NCBI GenBank assembly: GCA_965267475.1
Contig: OZ254079.1
Location: 1,922,001-1,986,000 of the forward strand
Direction of reading: 5' to 3'
DNA from: JBCBKU01 sp965267475
GTDB taxonomy: Bacteria > Pseudomonadota > Alphaproteobacteria > Rhodobacterales > Rhodobacteraceae
DNA length: 64,000 nt
The stretch's first letter is position 1. The number at the start of each line of letters is the position of its first letter. Positions 51,294-60,004 of this stretch are shown here, piece after piece. The position numbers were made by a program, and so were the translations under genes. The notes below the pieces were generated by a model. It saw nothing but the letters and a program-made list of their open reading frames with translations, ran no database searches and had not been told where the DNA came from.

Positions 51294-52547
51294 ATGACAC
51301 TCAAAAGACTTGCACTGGCACTGACCAGCACGGCGCTGGTGGCTACAGGTGCCTGGGCACAAGATGTAACGCTGACGATTGAAAGCTGGCGGAACGATGA
51401 CCTGACCCTATGGCAAGACAAGATCATTCCGGCGTTTGAGGCGGAAAACCCCGGCATCAAGGTAGTATTTTCGCCCACAGCGCCGACCGAATACAACGCA
51501 GCGCTGAACTCCAAACTGGAAGCCGGCAGCGCGGGCGATCTGATCACCTGCCGCCCGTTTGACGCCTCACTGGCACTGTTCGAAGCGGGCCACCTGGCCG
51601 ATCTCGATGACATGGAGGCGATGGGCAACTTCTCGGATGTCGCCAAGTCCGCCTGGCAAACCGATGACGGCTCGGCCACGTTCTGTGTGCCGATGGCCTC
51701 GGTGATCCACGGGTTCATCTATAACAAGGACGCCTTTGCCGAACTTGGTCTTGAGGTCCCCACGACCGAAGCTGAGTTCTTCGCTGCCCTCGATGCGATA
51801 AAGGAAGACGGCACATATATCCCGATGGCCATGGGCACCAATGACCAGTGGGAAGCGGCCACGATGGGCTACAACAACATCGGTCCCAACTATTGGAAAG
51901 GCGAAGAAGGTCGCCTGGCTTTGATCGCCGGTGAACAAAAACTGACAGATGAGGTCTGGACCGCACCCTACGCCACTTTGGCTCGCTGGGGTGAATACCT
52001 GGGCGACGGGTATGAGGCGCAGACCTATCCCGACAGCCAGAACCTGTTCACGCTGGGCCGCGCGGCAATTTACCCGGCGGGTTCGTGGGAGATCTCGGGC
52101 TTCAACGCCCAGGCCGATTTCGAAATGGGCGCCTTCAAGCCACCGGTCCGGAATGCGGGCGACACCTGCTATATCTCAGACCACACCGATATAGGCATTG
52201 GTATGAACGCGGCCACACCGAACGCGGATGCGGCGAAGACCTTCCTGTCCTGGGTGGCCTCGCCCGAGTTTGCCTCGATCTTCGGAAACGCGCTTCCGGG
52301 TTTCTTCCCGCTGTCCAGCACACCGGTGGAACTGGAAGATCCGCTGGCGAAAGAAATCGTTGGTTGGCGCGGCGAATGTGAATCGACGATCCGCTCCACC
52401 TACCAAATCCTGTCGCGCGGTACGCCGAACCTTGAGAACGAGACTTGGGGCGCCTCGGTCGCCGCGATCAAGGGCACGTCGAGCCCCGAAGAACTGGGCG
52501 CATCGCTTCAGGAAGGCCTCGCCTCCTGGTACGCACCGCAGCAGTAA
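51294..52547 (+). CDS. ABC transporter sugar-binding protein (family 1), amino-sugar locus
   Basis: 417 residues with a Sec signal peptide (LALTSTALVATGAWAQD). Family-1 pattern: IIPAFEAENPGIKVVF, ALNSKLEAGSAGDLI and TWGASVAAIKGTSSPEELGA near the end. It lies 16 nt after murQ, so the ligand is probably MurNAc, GlcNAc or a muropeptide-derived disaccharide. A strong hairpin follows. Confidence 0.88.
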   Translation: MTLKRLALALTSTALVATGAWAQDVTLTIESWRNDDLTLWQDKIIPAFEAENPGIKVVFSPTAPTEYNAALNSKLEAGSAGDLITCRPFDASLALFEAGHLADLDDMEAMGNFSDVAKSAWQTDDGSATFCVPMASVIHGFIYNKDAFAELGLEVPTTEAEFFAALDAIKEDGTYIPMAMGTNDQWEAATMGYNNIGPNYWKGEEGRLALIAGEQKLTDEVWTAPYATLARWGEYLGDGYEAQTYPDSQNLFTLGRAAIYPAGSWEISGFNAQADFEMGAFKPPVRNAGDTCYISDHTDIGIGMNAATPNADAAKTFLSWVASPEFASIFGNALPGFFPLSSTPVELEDPLAKEIVGWRGECESTIRSTYQILSRGTPNLENETWGASVAAIKGTSSPEELGASLQEGLASWYAPQQ

Positions 52548-52567
52548 CCTTCCTGGACTGCTGAACG

Positions 52568-52591
52568 CCTGAGCGGGTACGCCCGCTCAGG
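52568..52591 (+). other. Intercistronic hairpin after binding-protein gene
   Basis: A perfect 10-bp stem CCTGAGCGGG/CCCGCTCAGG with a 4-nt loop lies between the binding-protein and first permease genes. No T-run follows, so it is a stabilising or attenuating element rather than a full stop. Confidence 0.6.
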
Positions 52592-52612
52592 TCACCCACC
52601 CCGGAGTATTCC

Positions 52613-53527
52613 ATGCAGAAACCGCGCTTTCGCTGGCACATCGTCGTGTTCCTGGCCCCTGCGGTGCTGGTTTACTCGGCGGTGATGATTTTCCCGCTTT
52701 TCAACACTTTGCGGCTGGCTCTTTATTCAAAGATCGACCAAGAGCGGGTGTTCGTGGGGTTGGAAAACTTCCAGCGGCTTTTCGGGGATCCGACCTGGTC
52801 GGAACAGTTCTGGAACGCCCTTGGCAATAATTTCTGGTTCTTCTTGATCCATATGGCCGTCCAGAACCCGATCGGGATTGCGCTGGCTGCTATCCTGAGC
52901 CATCCGCGGTTGCGATTTGCGGCGCTCTATCGCTCTGCCATATTCATCCCCACGATCCTGAGTTTCGTGATCGTTGGTTTTGCCTGGAAGCTGATCCTGT
53001 CGCCGCTCTGGGGTATCGCACCAAACATGCTGGACGCGGTCGGGCTGAAGTCACTGTTTGCGCCTTGGCTGGGACGCGAAGGCTCTGCCCTGACCACGCT
53101 GTCGCTGATCTCGGTCTGGCAGTTTGTCGGTATCCCGATGATGCTGATCTATGCGGCGCTGCTGTCGATCCCGGAAGAGATTCTTGAAGCGGGCGAAATC
53201 GACGGGATTACCGGCGCGTCTGCTTTCTGGAAAATCAAGCTGCCGCTGATCTTGCCATCGATCGGGATCATCTCGATCCTGACATTCGTGGGTAATTTCA
53301 ATGCCTTCGACCTGATATATGTCTCGCAAGGGGCGCTGGCTGGGCCCGATTTTTCAACCGACATTCTGGGCACGTTCATGTATCGGACGTTCTTTGGGTT
53401 CCAGTTGCAGTTGGGCGACCCGCATATGGGATCGGCCATCGCAGGTGCCATGTTCGCGATCATTTTGGTCGGCGTCTGCATCTATCTGTTTGGGATCCAG
53501 ACCCGCATGCGGAGGTATCAGCTATGA
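52613..53527 (+). CDS. ABC sugar transporter permease (MalF type), amino-sugar locus
   Basis: 304 residues, normal length with six predicted helices and no insertions, unlike permeases elsewhere in this window. The EAA loop is EAGEIDGITGASAFWKIKLPL. Its stop overlaps a 13-codon mini-frame by 4 nt (ATGA), and that frame ends on the start of the second permease. Confidence 0.88.
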   Translation: MQKPRFRWHIVVFLAPAVLVYSAVMIFPLFNTLRLALYSKIDQERVFVGLENFQRLFGDPTWSEQFWNALGNNFWFFLIHMAVQNPIGIALAAILSHPRLRFAALYRSAIFIPTILSFVIVGFAWKLILSPLWGIAPNMLDAVGLKSLFAPWLGREGSALTTLSLISVWQFVGIPMMLIYAALLSIPEEILEAGEIDGITGASAFWKIKLPLILPSIGIISILTFVGNFNAFDLIYVSQGALAGPDFSTDILGTFMYRTFFGFQLQLGDPHMGSAIAGAMFAIILVGVCIYLFGIQTRMRRYQL

Positions 53528-53565
53528 GATGCCCAATCGCTTCGCGACTTGAGGGCAAGCTATGA
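53524..53565 (+). other. 13-codon mini-ORF bridging two permease genes by double ATGA overlap
   Basis: ATG at 53524 overlaps the upstream stop. The short frame (MRCPIASRLEGKL) ends with TGA at 53563-53565, which overlaps the ATG at 53562. GGAGG at 53511 serves the mini-ORF start. AGCTATGAG is repeated at 53520-53528 and 53558-53566, so the bridge may have arisen when a 38-nt segment split an older direct overlap. Confidence 0.6.
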
Positions 53566-54401
53566 GCCAGGCCCGCATCAATCCGGTCAACACAGCGCTA
53601 ATGCATGGGGCGCTGATCCTTTACACGCTGATCGCGCTGTTTCCGGTCTTCGTGATCCTGATCAACAGCTTCAAAGCGCGGAAAGCCATCTTTCGGGAAC
53701 CGCTGGCGCTGCCCAACGCGGAAAGCTTCAGCCTGATCGGATATGAAACCGTCGCGAAGCAGGGGGATTTCTTCCTGTATTTCCAGAACTCGATGATCGT
53801 GACGGTCGCCTCGCTTTTCTTCATCCTGTTGTTCGGGGCGATGGCGGCGTTTGCACTGGCCGAGTACCGGTTCCGCGGCAATCTTTGGATGGGGCTCTAT
53901 CTCGCCCTCGGCATTATGATCCCGATCCGGATCGGCACCGTCGCAATCCTTGAGATGATGGTCGCCACGGGTCTTGTGAACACGCTTTGGGCGTTGATCC
54001 TTGTCTACACGGCGCAGGGGCTGCCGCTGGCGGTGTTCATTCTGAGCGAATTCATGCGCCAGGTCTCGGATGATCTGAAGAATGCCGGCCGGATCGATGG
54101 CCTGAGCGAATACACGATCTTCTTCCGACTGGTCTTGCCGCTGGTCAGGCCTGCCTTGGCCACGGTCGCAGTCTTCAACATGATACCGATCTGGAATGAT
54201 CTCTGGTTCCCGTTGATCCTGGCCCCGGCGGAAGAGGTGAAGACGCTGACGTTGGGCTCTCAGGTCTTCATCGGCCAATTCGTGACTGACTGGAACGCGG
54301 TTCTGTCGGCGCTGTCCATGGCCATCCTGCCGGTCCTGATCCTTTACGTGATATTCTCGCGGCAATTGATCCGTGGTCTGACCTCGGGGGCAGTGAAATG
54401 A
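53562..54401 (+). CDS. ABC sugar transporter permease (MalG type), amino-sugar locus
   Basis: 279 residues, standard length. It has LFPVFVILINSFK after TM1, an EAA-like loop (LKNAGRIDGLSEYTIFFRLVLPL) and MIPIWNDLWFPL. In the EAA loop the usual EAA is NAG. GAGGG lies 6 nt before the ATG. It overlaps the Gfo/Idh/MocA gene by 4 nt. Confidence 0.88.
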   Translation: MSQARINPVNTALMHGALILYTLIALFPVFVILINSFKARKAIFREPLALPNAESFSLIGYETVAKQGDFFLYFQNSMIVTVASLFFILLFGAMAAFALAEYRFRGNLWMGLYLALGIMIPIRIGTVAILEMMVATGLVNTLWALILVYTAQGLPLAVFILSEFMRQVSDDLKNAGRIDGLSEYTIFFRLVLPLVRPALATVAVFNMIPIWNDLWFPLILAPAEEVKTLTLGSQVFIGQFVTDWNAVLSALSMAILPVLILYVIFSRQLIRGLTSGAVK

Positions 54402-55426
54402 CGCGCGTTCTGATCGCAGGGCTTGGGAACATGGGGATGAGCCACGCTTTGGCCCACCACCACCACCCCGATGCCGAAATCGTAGGTCTGGTGAACCGCT
54501 CGCCCGTCGATCTGCCTGCGGCGCTGCGGAGCTATCCGGTGTTTCGGACTTTTGAAGAAGGCATGGGGACGAACCCGGACCTTGCTGTGATCGCCACCTA
54601 TTCGGATAGCCATGCTGAATACGCGTGTAATGCGATGGAAGCGGGCGCCCATGTTTTTGTCGAGAAGCCCTTGGCAACGACCGTGGTCGATGCCCGTCGC
54701 GTGGTGGAAACGGCCATGGCAACCGGCAAAAAATTGGTAGTTGGTTATATACTACGCCACCACCCGTCCTGGATGCGGCTCATCGAAGAGGCGCGGGGGC
54801 TGGGCGGTCCTTACATCTTTCGGCTGAATCTGAACCAGCAATCCAGCGGGGCAGAGTGGGAGACCCACAAAGCTCTGATGCAGACGACCAGCCCCATCGT
54901 CGATTGCGGGGTCCATTACGTCGACGTCATGTGTCAGATTACGGATGCCAACCCGGTGCGCGTACATGGCATGGGCCTGCGCCTGTCCGATGAGGTCGCG
55001 CCGGACATGTACAACTATGGCCAGTTCCAAGTGGTCTTCGCCGACGGTTCGGTGGGTTGGTACGAAGCTGGTTGGGGCCCGATGATGTCGGAAACCGCCT
55101 TCTTCGTGAAAGACATCGTCTCGCCCAATGGCGCGGTCTCGATCACCGAAGACAACAAGGGTGCATCTGCCGATATTGACGGGCACACCAAGGTGGGCGG
55201 TATTCTGGTCCACACGCCCAAAGGCGACCGCACCATCGAGATGCCGGATGAGCCCGGCCATCAAGATCTTTGTGACGCAGAACAGGCCTTTATGCTGAGG
55301 GCCATTGCCGATGACATCGACTTGACCCGGCATATGAATGATGCGGTCCAATCGCTCGCGATTTGTCTCGCTGCCGACGAAAGCATCCGAACGGGAAAAC
55401 CGATTGAGTTAGGAGCCGGATCATGA
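54398..55426 (+). CDS. Gfo/Idh/MocA-family oxidoreductase, amino-sugar locus
   Basis: 342 residues. Rossmann start RVLIAGLGNMGMSHALAHH, conserved Lys in FVEKPLATTVVDARR and an active-site-type His in DCGVHYVDVMCQI. It is embedded by 4-nt overlaps between a permease and the ATPase of the importer. An oxidoreductase is not needed for the standard GlcNAc/MurNAc route, so it points to an extra modified sugar or an anhydro-sugar step. Confidence 0.85.
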   Translation: MTRVLIAGLGNMGMSHALAHHHHPDAEIVGLVNRSPVDLPAALRSYPVFRTFEEGMGTNPDLAVIATYSDSHAEYACNAMEAGAHVFVEKPLATTVVDARRVVETAMATGKKLVVGYILRHHPSWMRLIEEARGLGGPYIFRLNLNQQSSGAEWETHKALMQTTSPIVDCGVHYVDVMCQITDANPVRVHGMGLRLSDEVAPDMYNYGQFQVVFADGSVGWYEAGWGPMMSETAFFVKDIVSPNGAVSITEDNKGASADIDGHTKVGGILVHTPKGDRTIEMPDEPGHQDLCDAEQAFMLRAIADDIDLTRHMNDAVQSLAICLAADESIRTGKPIELGAGS

Positions 55427-56418
55427 CCGCGCTGACCCTGTCAAACGTCAACAAATCCTTTGGCTCCACCCATGTTCTGAAGGATATCAGCCTGGATGTG
55501 GAAGACGGGGAGTTCGTCGTGTTCGTGGGCCCGTCTGGTTGCGGAAAATCAACTCTCCTGCGGGTAATCGCGGGGCTTGAAGACGCGACTTCGGGCGAAG
55601 TCCAGATCGGCGGTGATTTGGTCAATGCCGTGCCGCCCGCCAAGCGCGGGATCGCAATGGTATTCCAGTCCTATGCCCTTTATCCGCATCTGAATGCGCG
55701 CGGGAACATGGCGCTTGCACTGAAGCAAGAACGCCAGCCGAAGGATGAAATTGACCGCCGCGTGGCCGAAGCCAGCCGGATCCTGAACCTTGAGGAATAC
55801 CTCGATCGCTATCCTTCTGAGCTGTCAGGCGGACAGCGCCAGCGGGTCGCCATCGGGCGGGCCATTGTGCGCAAACCCAAGCTGTTTTTGTTCGATGAAC
55901 CCCTGTCGAACCTTGATGCGGCGCTCAGGATGAACACCCGGATCGAGATTGCGAAGCTGCACCGGACGCTTGATGCCTCGATGATCTACGTCACCCATGA
56001 TCAGACCGAGGCGATGACGCTGGCCGATAAGATCGTGGTTCTGCGGGACGGGCGCGTCGAACAGATCGGCAGCCCGATGGAGCTTTACAACAACCCTGCA
56101 AACCAGTTCGTAGCCGGTTTCCTCGGCGCGCCTTCCATGAACTTCCTGCCCGCGAGTGCGGTCACGGATGGCGACACGCGGACATTGGGCGTGCGGCCCG
56201 AAGATCTGACGCTGGATGCGTCGGGCCCAATCAAGGGGGCTGTACAGCATGTGGAGCGTCTTGGCGGCGACACGAACCTCGTGGTGGATGCAAACGGTCG
56301 CGAGTTGACCGTGCGCCTTTTCGGACAGCATGGAACCAAGGTGGGTGAGGACATCGCGCTTGGGTTCCTGCCCGACAAAGCCTTCTATTTTGAACCCGAC
56401 GGTCAACGCGTTCGGTAG
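55423..56418 (+). CDS. ABC sugar transporter ATPase (UgpC/MalK type), amino-sugar locus
   Basis: 331 residues. Walker A GPSGCGKST, signature LSGGQRQRVAIGRAI and Walker B LFLFDEPLSNLDA, with a rather short C-terminal regulatory domain. It is the last gene of the murQ-importer operon. About 110 bp separate it from the NUDIX gene. Confidence 0.9.
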   Translation: MTALTLSNVNKSFGSTHVLKDISLDVEDGEFVVFVGPSGCGKSTLLRVIAGLEDATSGEVQIGGDLVNAVPPAKRGIAMVFQSYALYPHLNARGNMALALKQERQPKDEIDRRVAEASRILNLEEYLDRYPSELSGGQRQRVAIGRAIVRKPKLFLFDEPLSNLDAALRMNTRIEIAKLHRTLDASMIYVTHDQTEAMTLADKIVVLRDGRVEQIGSPMELYNNPANQFVAGFLGAPSMNFLPASAVTDGDTRTLGVRPEDLTLDASGPIKGAVQHVERLGGDTNLVVDANGRELTVRLFGQHGTKVGEDIALGFLPDKAFYFEPDGQRVR

Positions 56419-56530
56419 GGCCCGTGCAATCGGGCAGGTATCGTGCTAGCCTGCCTTGCAATCGAGCGAAAAAAAGACAGCCACACTTACCTCGCCGCCA
56501 AGGCGGATCGGTGGCCGGGCAGGCGACGCA

Positions 56531-56992
56531 ATGAAAGAGAAAAAGGCAGTTGCCGAACAAATCGCCGCGCTCCCGCTGCGTTTTGAAGGGAACAAACCCC
56601 GTGTCCTAATGGTGACATCGCGTGAGACGCGGCGATGGGTCATGCCCAAAGGCTGGACCATGGACGGGCTAAAGGACTGGCACGCGGCCAAGATCGAGGC
56701 ATTGGAAGAAGCCGGAGCCAAGGGTTGGGTAGCAGATCAGAAAATCGGATCATACATATACAACAAGCGGTTATCGGACGGATCTAAACTGAAATGCAAG
56801 GTCACGGTCTATCCGATGCTGGTCGAAAAATTGAAGCGGAACTGGAAAGAGCGGGGCGAACGTCGCCGCCACTGGTTCAGCCTTAGGCGTGCTGCGGAAC
56901 TGGTCGATGAAAAGGACTTGGCCGAGCTCTTGATGAAGCTGAACGACAAGCCCAAGAAACAGGCAAAAGTGCGCGCTTTGATTTCGCGGTAA
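56531..56992 (+). CDS. NUDIX-family hydrolase-like protein
   Basis: 153 residues. WVMPKGWTMDGL and AAKIEALEEAGAKG form a NUDIX box in which the Arg of the usual REuxEE motif is replaced by Ile, as in some alphaproteobacterial relatives of diphosphoinositol polyphosphate hydrolases. The ATG at 56531 fits the family. A TTG at 56456 would add 25 residues of low-complexity sequence. The natural substrate is unknown. Confidence 0.78.
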   Translation: MKEKKAVAEQIAALPLRFEGNKPRVLMVTSRETRRWVMPKGWTMDGLKDWHAAKIEALEEAGAKGWVADQKIGSYIYNKRLSDGSKLKCKVTVYPMLVEKLKRNWKERGERRRHWFSLRRAAELVDEKDLAELLMKLNDKPKKQAKVRALISR

Positions 56993-57025
56993 CGCGGGCC
57001 GGGGTCAACCGCGACCCCTTTGCAA

Positions 57026-57580
57026 TCAGGCCTGTACGGCCTTCATGAACCGGTCGCGGATCACCACAGGATCCATCGTGATCACCGGATGCTTGGCATT
57101 TCCGCTGTCGCATTTCACGACCATGACCGTGCATTTCCGCGCCGCGATTGCCGCTTCCAGCGCCTTGCCTGTGTCAACATCCTGAACTTCGACCACATTG
57201 TCGCAACCCGAAGCGCGGGCGATCCCGGCCAAGTCGGTCTTTTTGCCTGTATAGGTCGGCTGATCCCCGGTCGATCCGTAGGACCCGTTGTCGATGATCA
57301 TGAGGATGAAGTTATCGGCCTGATTGTTCCCAATGGTGGGCAGCGTGCCCATGTTGGTCAGGATCGAGCCATCGCCGTCGATCGAAATCACGGTTTTGTC
57401 CTGTGCCAGCGCCAAGCCAAGCCCGATCGAGGACGCCAGCCCCATGGTCCCGAGCATGTAGAAGTTGGACGGCTGGTCCATGATTGCGTGCAATTCCTGA
57501 CTTGGGATGCCGATATTGCAGACGATCAACTGGTCTTTCAGGATCGGAGCGATTTCTTTGAGGATTTCAGAACGGATCAT
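57026..57580 (-). CDS. Sulfopyruvate/phosphonopyruvate decarboxylase-like protein, subunit beta
   Basis: 184 residues, the ThDP-pyrophosphate-binding half. The ThDP motif runs from GDGSILTNMGTL to IIDNGSYGSTG. The start at 57580 overlaps the alpha subunit stop by 4 nt. A longer frame exists but would overlap the alpha gene extensively. With the alpha subunit it should decarboxylate sulfopyruvate to sulfoacetaldehyde, or phosphonopyruvate to phosphonoacetaldehyde. No phosphonate mutase gene is nearby, which favours the sulfo route. Confidence 0.8.
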   Translation of the reverse strand: MIRSEILKEIAPILKDQLIVCNIGIPSQELHAIMDQPSNFYMLGTMGLASSIGLGLALAQDKTVISIDGDGSILTNMGTLPTIGNNQADNFILMIIDNGSYGSTGDQPTYTGKKTDLAGIARASGCDNVVEVQDVDTGKALEAAIAARKCTVMVVKCDSGNAKHPVITMDPVVIRDRFMKAVQA

Positions 57581-58083
57581 TGGTCGCCATAGCCTCCCCA
57601 GAAGTTGGCGTCGGTCAGGATGGCGACCGGCTTGTTCGACATGAAAGTGTATTTCAGGATGTTGTCGAATTCCTCGACATCCTTTTGCCAGTGGAAGTGA
57701 TAGGTCGGGATGTGCATCTGCGCCAGAAGCGCCTTGGTGTGCACCGCCATCTCGACCTGGCAGGCGACGGGTTCGCGCAACTCGCCGCGATAGGAAATCA
57801 GCATCGGCAAGGGCATGCGGTAATACTGGATCAACGTCGCCAGCGTGTTGATCGTCACGCCAATCGCCGTGTTCTGCATGATGATGCAGGGGCGTTTTCC
57901 GCCCATGAAGGCCCCGGCGCAAAGCCCCATGCCTTCGTCTTCCTTGTTGGACGGGATGTGGAAGATCTCGTCGCGGTTTTCGACCTCGTCAATCACACCT
58001 GCAAGCTGTTTGCAGGGCACGGTCGTCACGAACGACACATCGTTCGCCACAAGATCGTCCACGATCTTCTTGTCGATACTCAT
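57577..58083 (-). CDS. Sulfopyruvate/phosphonopyruvate decarboxylase-like protein, subunit alpha
   Basis: 168 residues, the pyrimidine-binding half of a split ThDP enzyme (ComD type). NKEDEGMGLCAGAFMGGK holds the Glu that activates ThDP, followed by IIMQNTAIGVTINTLATL. It is 7 nt from the dehydrogenase stop. A link to the HpsN-like enzyme at 25-26 kb through sulfolactate and sulfopyruvate is possible. The sulfolactate dehydrogenase step is not seen in this window. Confidence 0.8.
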   Translation of the reverse strand: MSIDKKIVDDLVANDVSFVTTVPCKQLAGVIDEVENRDEIFHIPSNKEDEGMGLCAGAFMGGKRPCIIMQNTAIGVTINTLATLIQYYRMPLPMLISYRGELREPVACQVEMAVHTKALLAQMHIPTYHFHWQKDVEEFDNILKYTFMSNKPVAILTDANFWGGYGDQ

Positions 58084-58090
58084 CTGGCGG

Positions 58091-59071
58091 TTAACTCCAT
58101 GGGGTCAATACGATTTTCGGGGCTGCAACCTCGCCCGCACGCAGTGCGCGGAACGCGTCTGCGCCCGCATCGAGCGGTTGGATATCAAACCAATCAAGCG
58201 GACCAAGGCGTCCGTCAAAGATGGCCGATGCCGTGTCGCGGAAGTCCTGCGGCGTATAGCAATAGGTGCCGATGAAGGTGATTTCCTGCAATGTCATGCG
58301 CCGGATATCAAGGCCGCCCTCATCTTCACCAAGGCCGATATGCGCGATGACGCCGCCAGGTTCGGCATGGGCCGAGGCCGCAGCACGCGTCGCCGCATAG
58401 CCCACTGCGTCGACCACGATCGGGTAAAGCCCTTCGGGCGCAGCCACGGCCGCTTGGCCGCAACGATCCGACAAATGGGCGCGGCGCGCGTCGTTGGGCT
58501 CCGCTATCACGACGTCGTCCACATCCATCGCCTTCAGCGCCAAAGCGGCCGCCAGTCCAATGGCGCCGCCGCCCACGATCAGTGCGCGCCGGTCCGCGGC
58601 GGGGTGAATGGCTTCCATCACCAGCCGCGCGGCATGCCAACTGACGGCAAGGGGTTCGGCCAATGCCGCGGTCGCCAAGGGAACGTGGTCCGGGACAGTG
58701 ACCAAGCTTTCACCCGGCATGGACAGGAATTGCGCGAAAGCCCCTTCGCGCGGCGGCATCGAGATGATTTGCCGGTTGGGGCAGATGTTTTCGCGCCCTG
58801 TCATGCAGGCCGGGCAAGTCTTGCAATGCACCAGCGGGTTGACTGTGACGCGTTCGCCGTCGCGGGCGCTGCCGACGATGGTTCCAGCGGCTTCATGCCC
58901 CAGGATCAGGGGCGCGGGGCGGCGATTATCATGGCCGAGATAGGCGTGCATGTCCGATCCGCAGATCCCGACGGCGTCTACCCGGATCAACACTTCATCG
59001 GGACCTGGGCGCGCATCGGCGACATCACGATAGCTCAGGGTTTCGGGCGCGTCATAAACCAGTGCTTTCAT
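58091..59071 (-). CDS. Zinc-dependent medium-chain dehydrogenase (MDR family)
   Basis: 326 residues. Catalytic zinc site (CGSDMH and GHEAAG), structural zinc Cys set (CKTCPACMTGRENIC) and Rossmann motif GGGAIG are all present. The start at 59071 has GGGGAGG upstream. The frame continues much further but that part has no family similarity. It lies in one run with the two decarboxylase subunits and may oxidise or reduce the aldehyde they make. Confidence 0.86.
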   Translation of the reverse strand: MKALVYDAPETLSYRDVADARPGPDEVLIRVDAVGICGSDMHAYLGHDNRRPAPLILGHEAAGTIVGSARDGERVTVNPLVHCKTCPACMTGRENICPNRQIISMPPREGAFAQFLSMPGESLVTVPDHVPLATAALAEPLAVSWHAARLVMEAIHPAADRRALIVGGGAIGLAAALALKAMDVDDVVIAEPNDARRAHLSDRCGQAAVAAPEGLYPIVVDAVGYAATRAAASAHAEPGGVIAHIGLGEDEGGLDIRRMTLQEITFIGTYCYTPQDFRDTASAIFDGRLGPLDWFDIQPLDAGADAFRALRAGEVAAPKIVLTPWS

Positions 59072-59204
59072 GCTGCGACCCTCCCCCAAACGCCTTAAAG
59101 CTGAGTGGCTGTAACACAAGGAAAAGCCTCCGGATAGCACCAACCGGTATTCTTTCCCCGGCCACTCTGGCAGTCTGGTCGCGGGCAAGCACCGGGGGCT
59201 TCGA

Positions 59205-59909
59205 ATGCTGGAAATCTGTGTCGATACGATCGAAGGGGCAAAGGCCGCCATACGGGGCGGTGCAGGTCGGATCGAGCTTTGTTCGTCGCTGTCGGAAGGG
59301 GGGCTCACACCGTCGGCGGGTCTGATGCGCGCGGCGGCGGATTTGCCGGTTTCGGTCCATGCCATGATCCGCCCGCGCGCTGGGTTGTTCGACTTCTCGG
59401 ATGCCGAGATCCCGATCATGCTTGCAGATATCGCGGCGGCCCAGGCGGCGGGGCTTTCCGGGGTTGTGCTGGGCGTCCAGGATGCCACGGGCGGGCTGGA
59501 CCTGCCTGTGCTCAAACAACTGATCGCGGCAAGCGGCGACATGTCCCGCACGCTTCATCGGGTCATCGATGTCGTACCCGATCCGATGGTGGCACTGCAT
59601 CAGGCCATCGATCTTGGGTTCGACCGGATTCTGACATCGGGCGCCAAACCTTTCGCTCCCGAAGGCTTCGATCTGATAGCGACAATGGCCCGGACCGGGG
59701 CAGGGCGGATCGGTATCATGCCCGGCTGCGGTGTTGAGCCTGAAAATGCAGCCATGTTCCTGGCGGTCGATGAGATCACCGAGCTTCATGCAGCCTGCAA
59801 TGCACCGGTCCAGGGGGATCCTGCCTTTTCGGACTTTGATCCACCGGGCGGCCGGTTTGAGACGTCGGAGGGTGCCGTTCGGGCGCTGGTTGCGGCAATG
59901 CGGACCTAG
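59205..59909 (+). CDS. cutC: CutC-family protein
   Basis: 234 residues, TIM-barrel family. LEICVDTIEGAKAAIRGGAGRIELCSSLSEGGLTPS at the start and HRVIDVVPDP and RILTSGAKP later are diagnostic. The family is named for copper homeostasis, but its biochemical role is not settled. It is divergent from the zinc dehydrogenase gene and precedes the lipid-remodelling operon on the same strand. Confidence 0.88.
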   Translation: MLEICVDTIEGAKAAIRGGAGRIELCSSLSEGGLTPSAGLMRAAADLPVSVHAMIRPRAGLFDFSDAEIPIMLADIAAAQAAGLSGVVLGVQDATGGLDLPVLKQLIAASGDMSRTLHRVIDVVPDPMVALHQAIDLGFDRILTSGAKPFAPEGFDLIATMARTGAGRIGIMPGCGVEPENAAMFLAVDEITELHAACNAPVQGDPAFSDFDPPGGRFETSEGAVRALVAAMRT

Positions 59910-59947
59910 CCAACGGCGCCCGCTTTTTGTAAGTCTCTGAAAAACAT

Positions 59948-59965
59948 AAGTCACATGTTTGACAC
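59948..59965 (-). promoter_or_regulatory. Weak Pho-box-like direct repeat
   Basis: On the minus strand, GTGTCAA-N4-GTGACTT resembles the 7-4-7 layout of PhoB boxes (CTGTCAT-N4-CTGTCAT), with about 9 of 14 matches. It lies 40-57 nt upstream of the PlcP-like gene, whose relatives are induced by phosphate limitation. The match is poor and could be chance. Confidence 0.3.
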
Positions 59966-60004
59966 ATCGCCCCATTAGATGCGTCGAAACGTCGGGGCAT
60001 CGAG

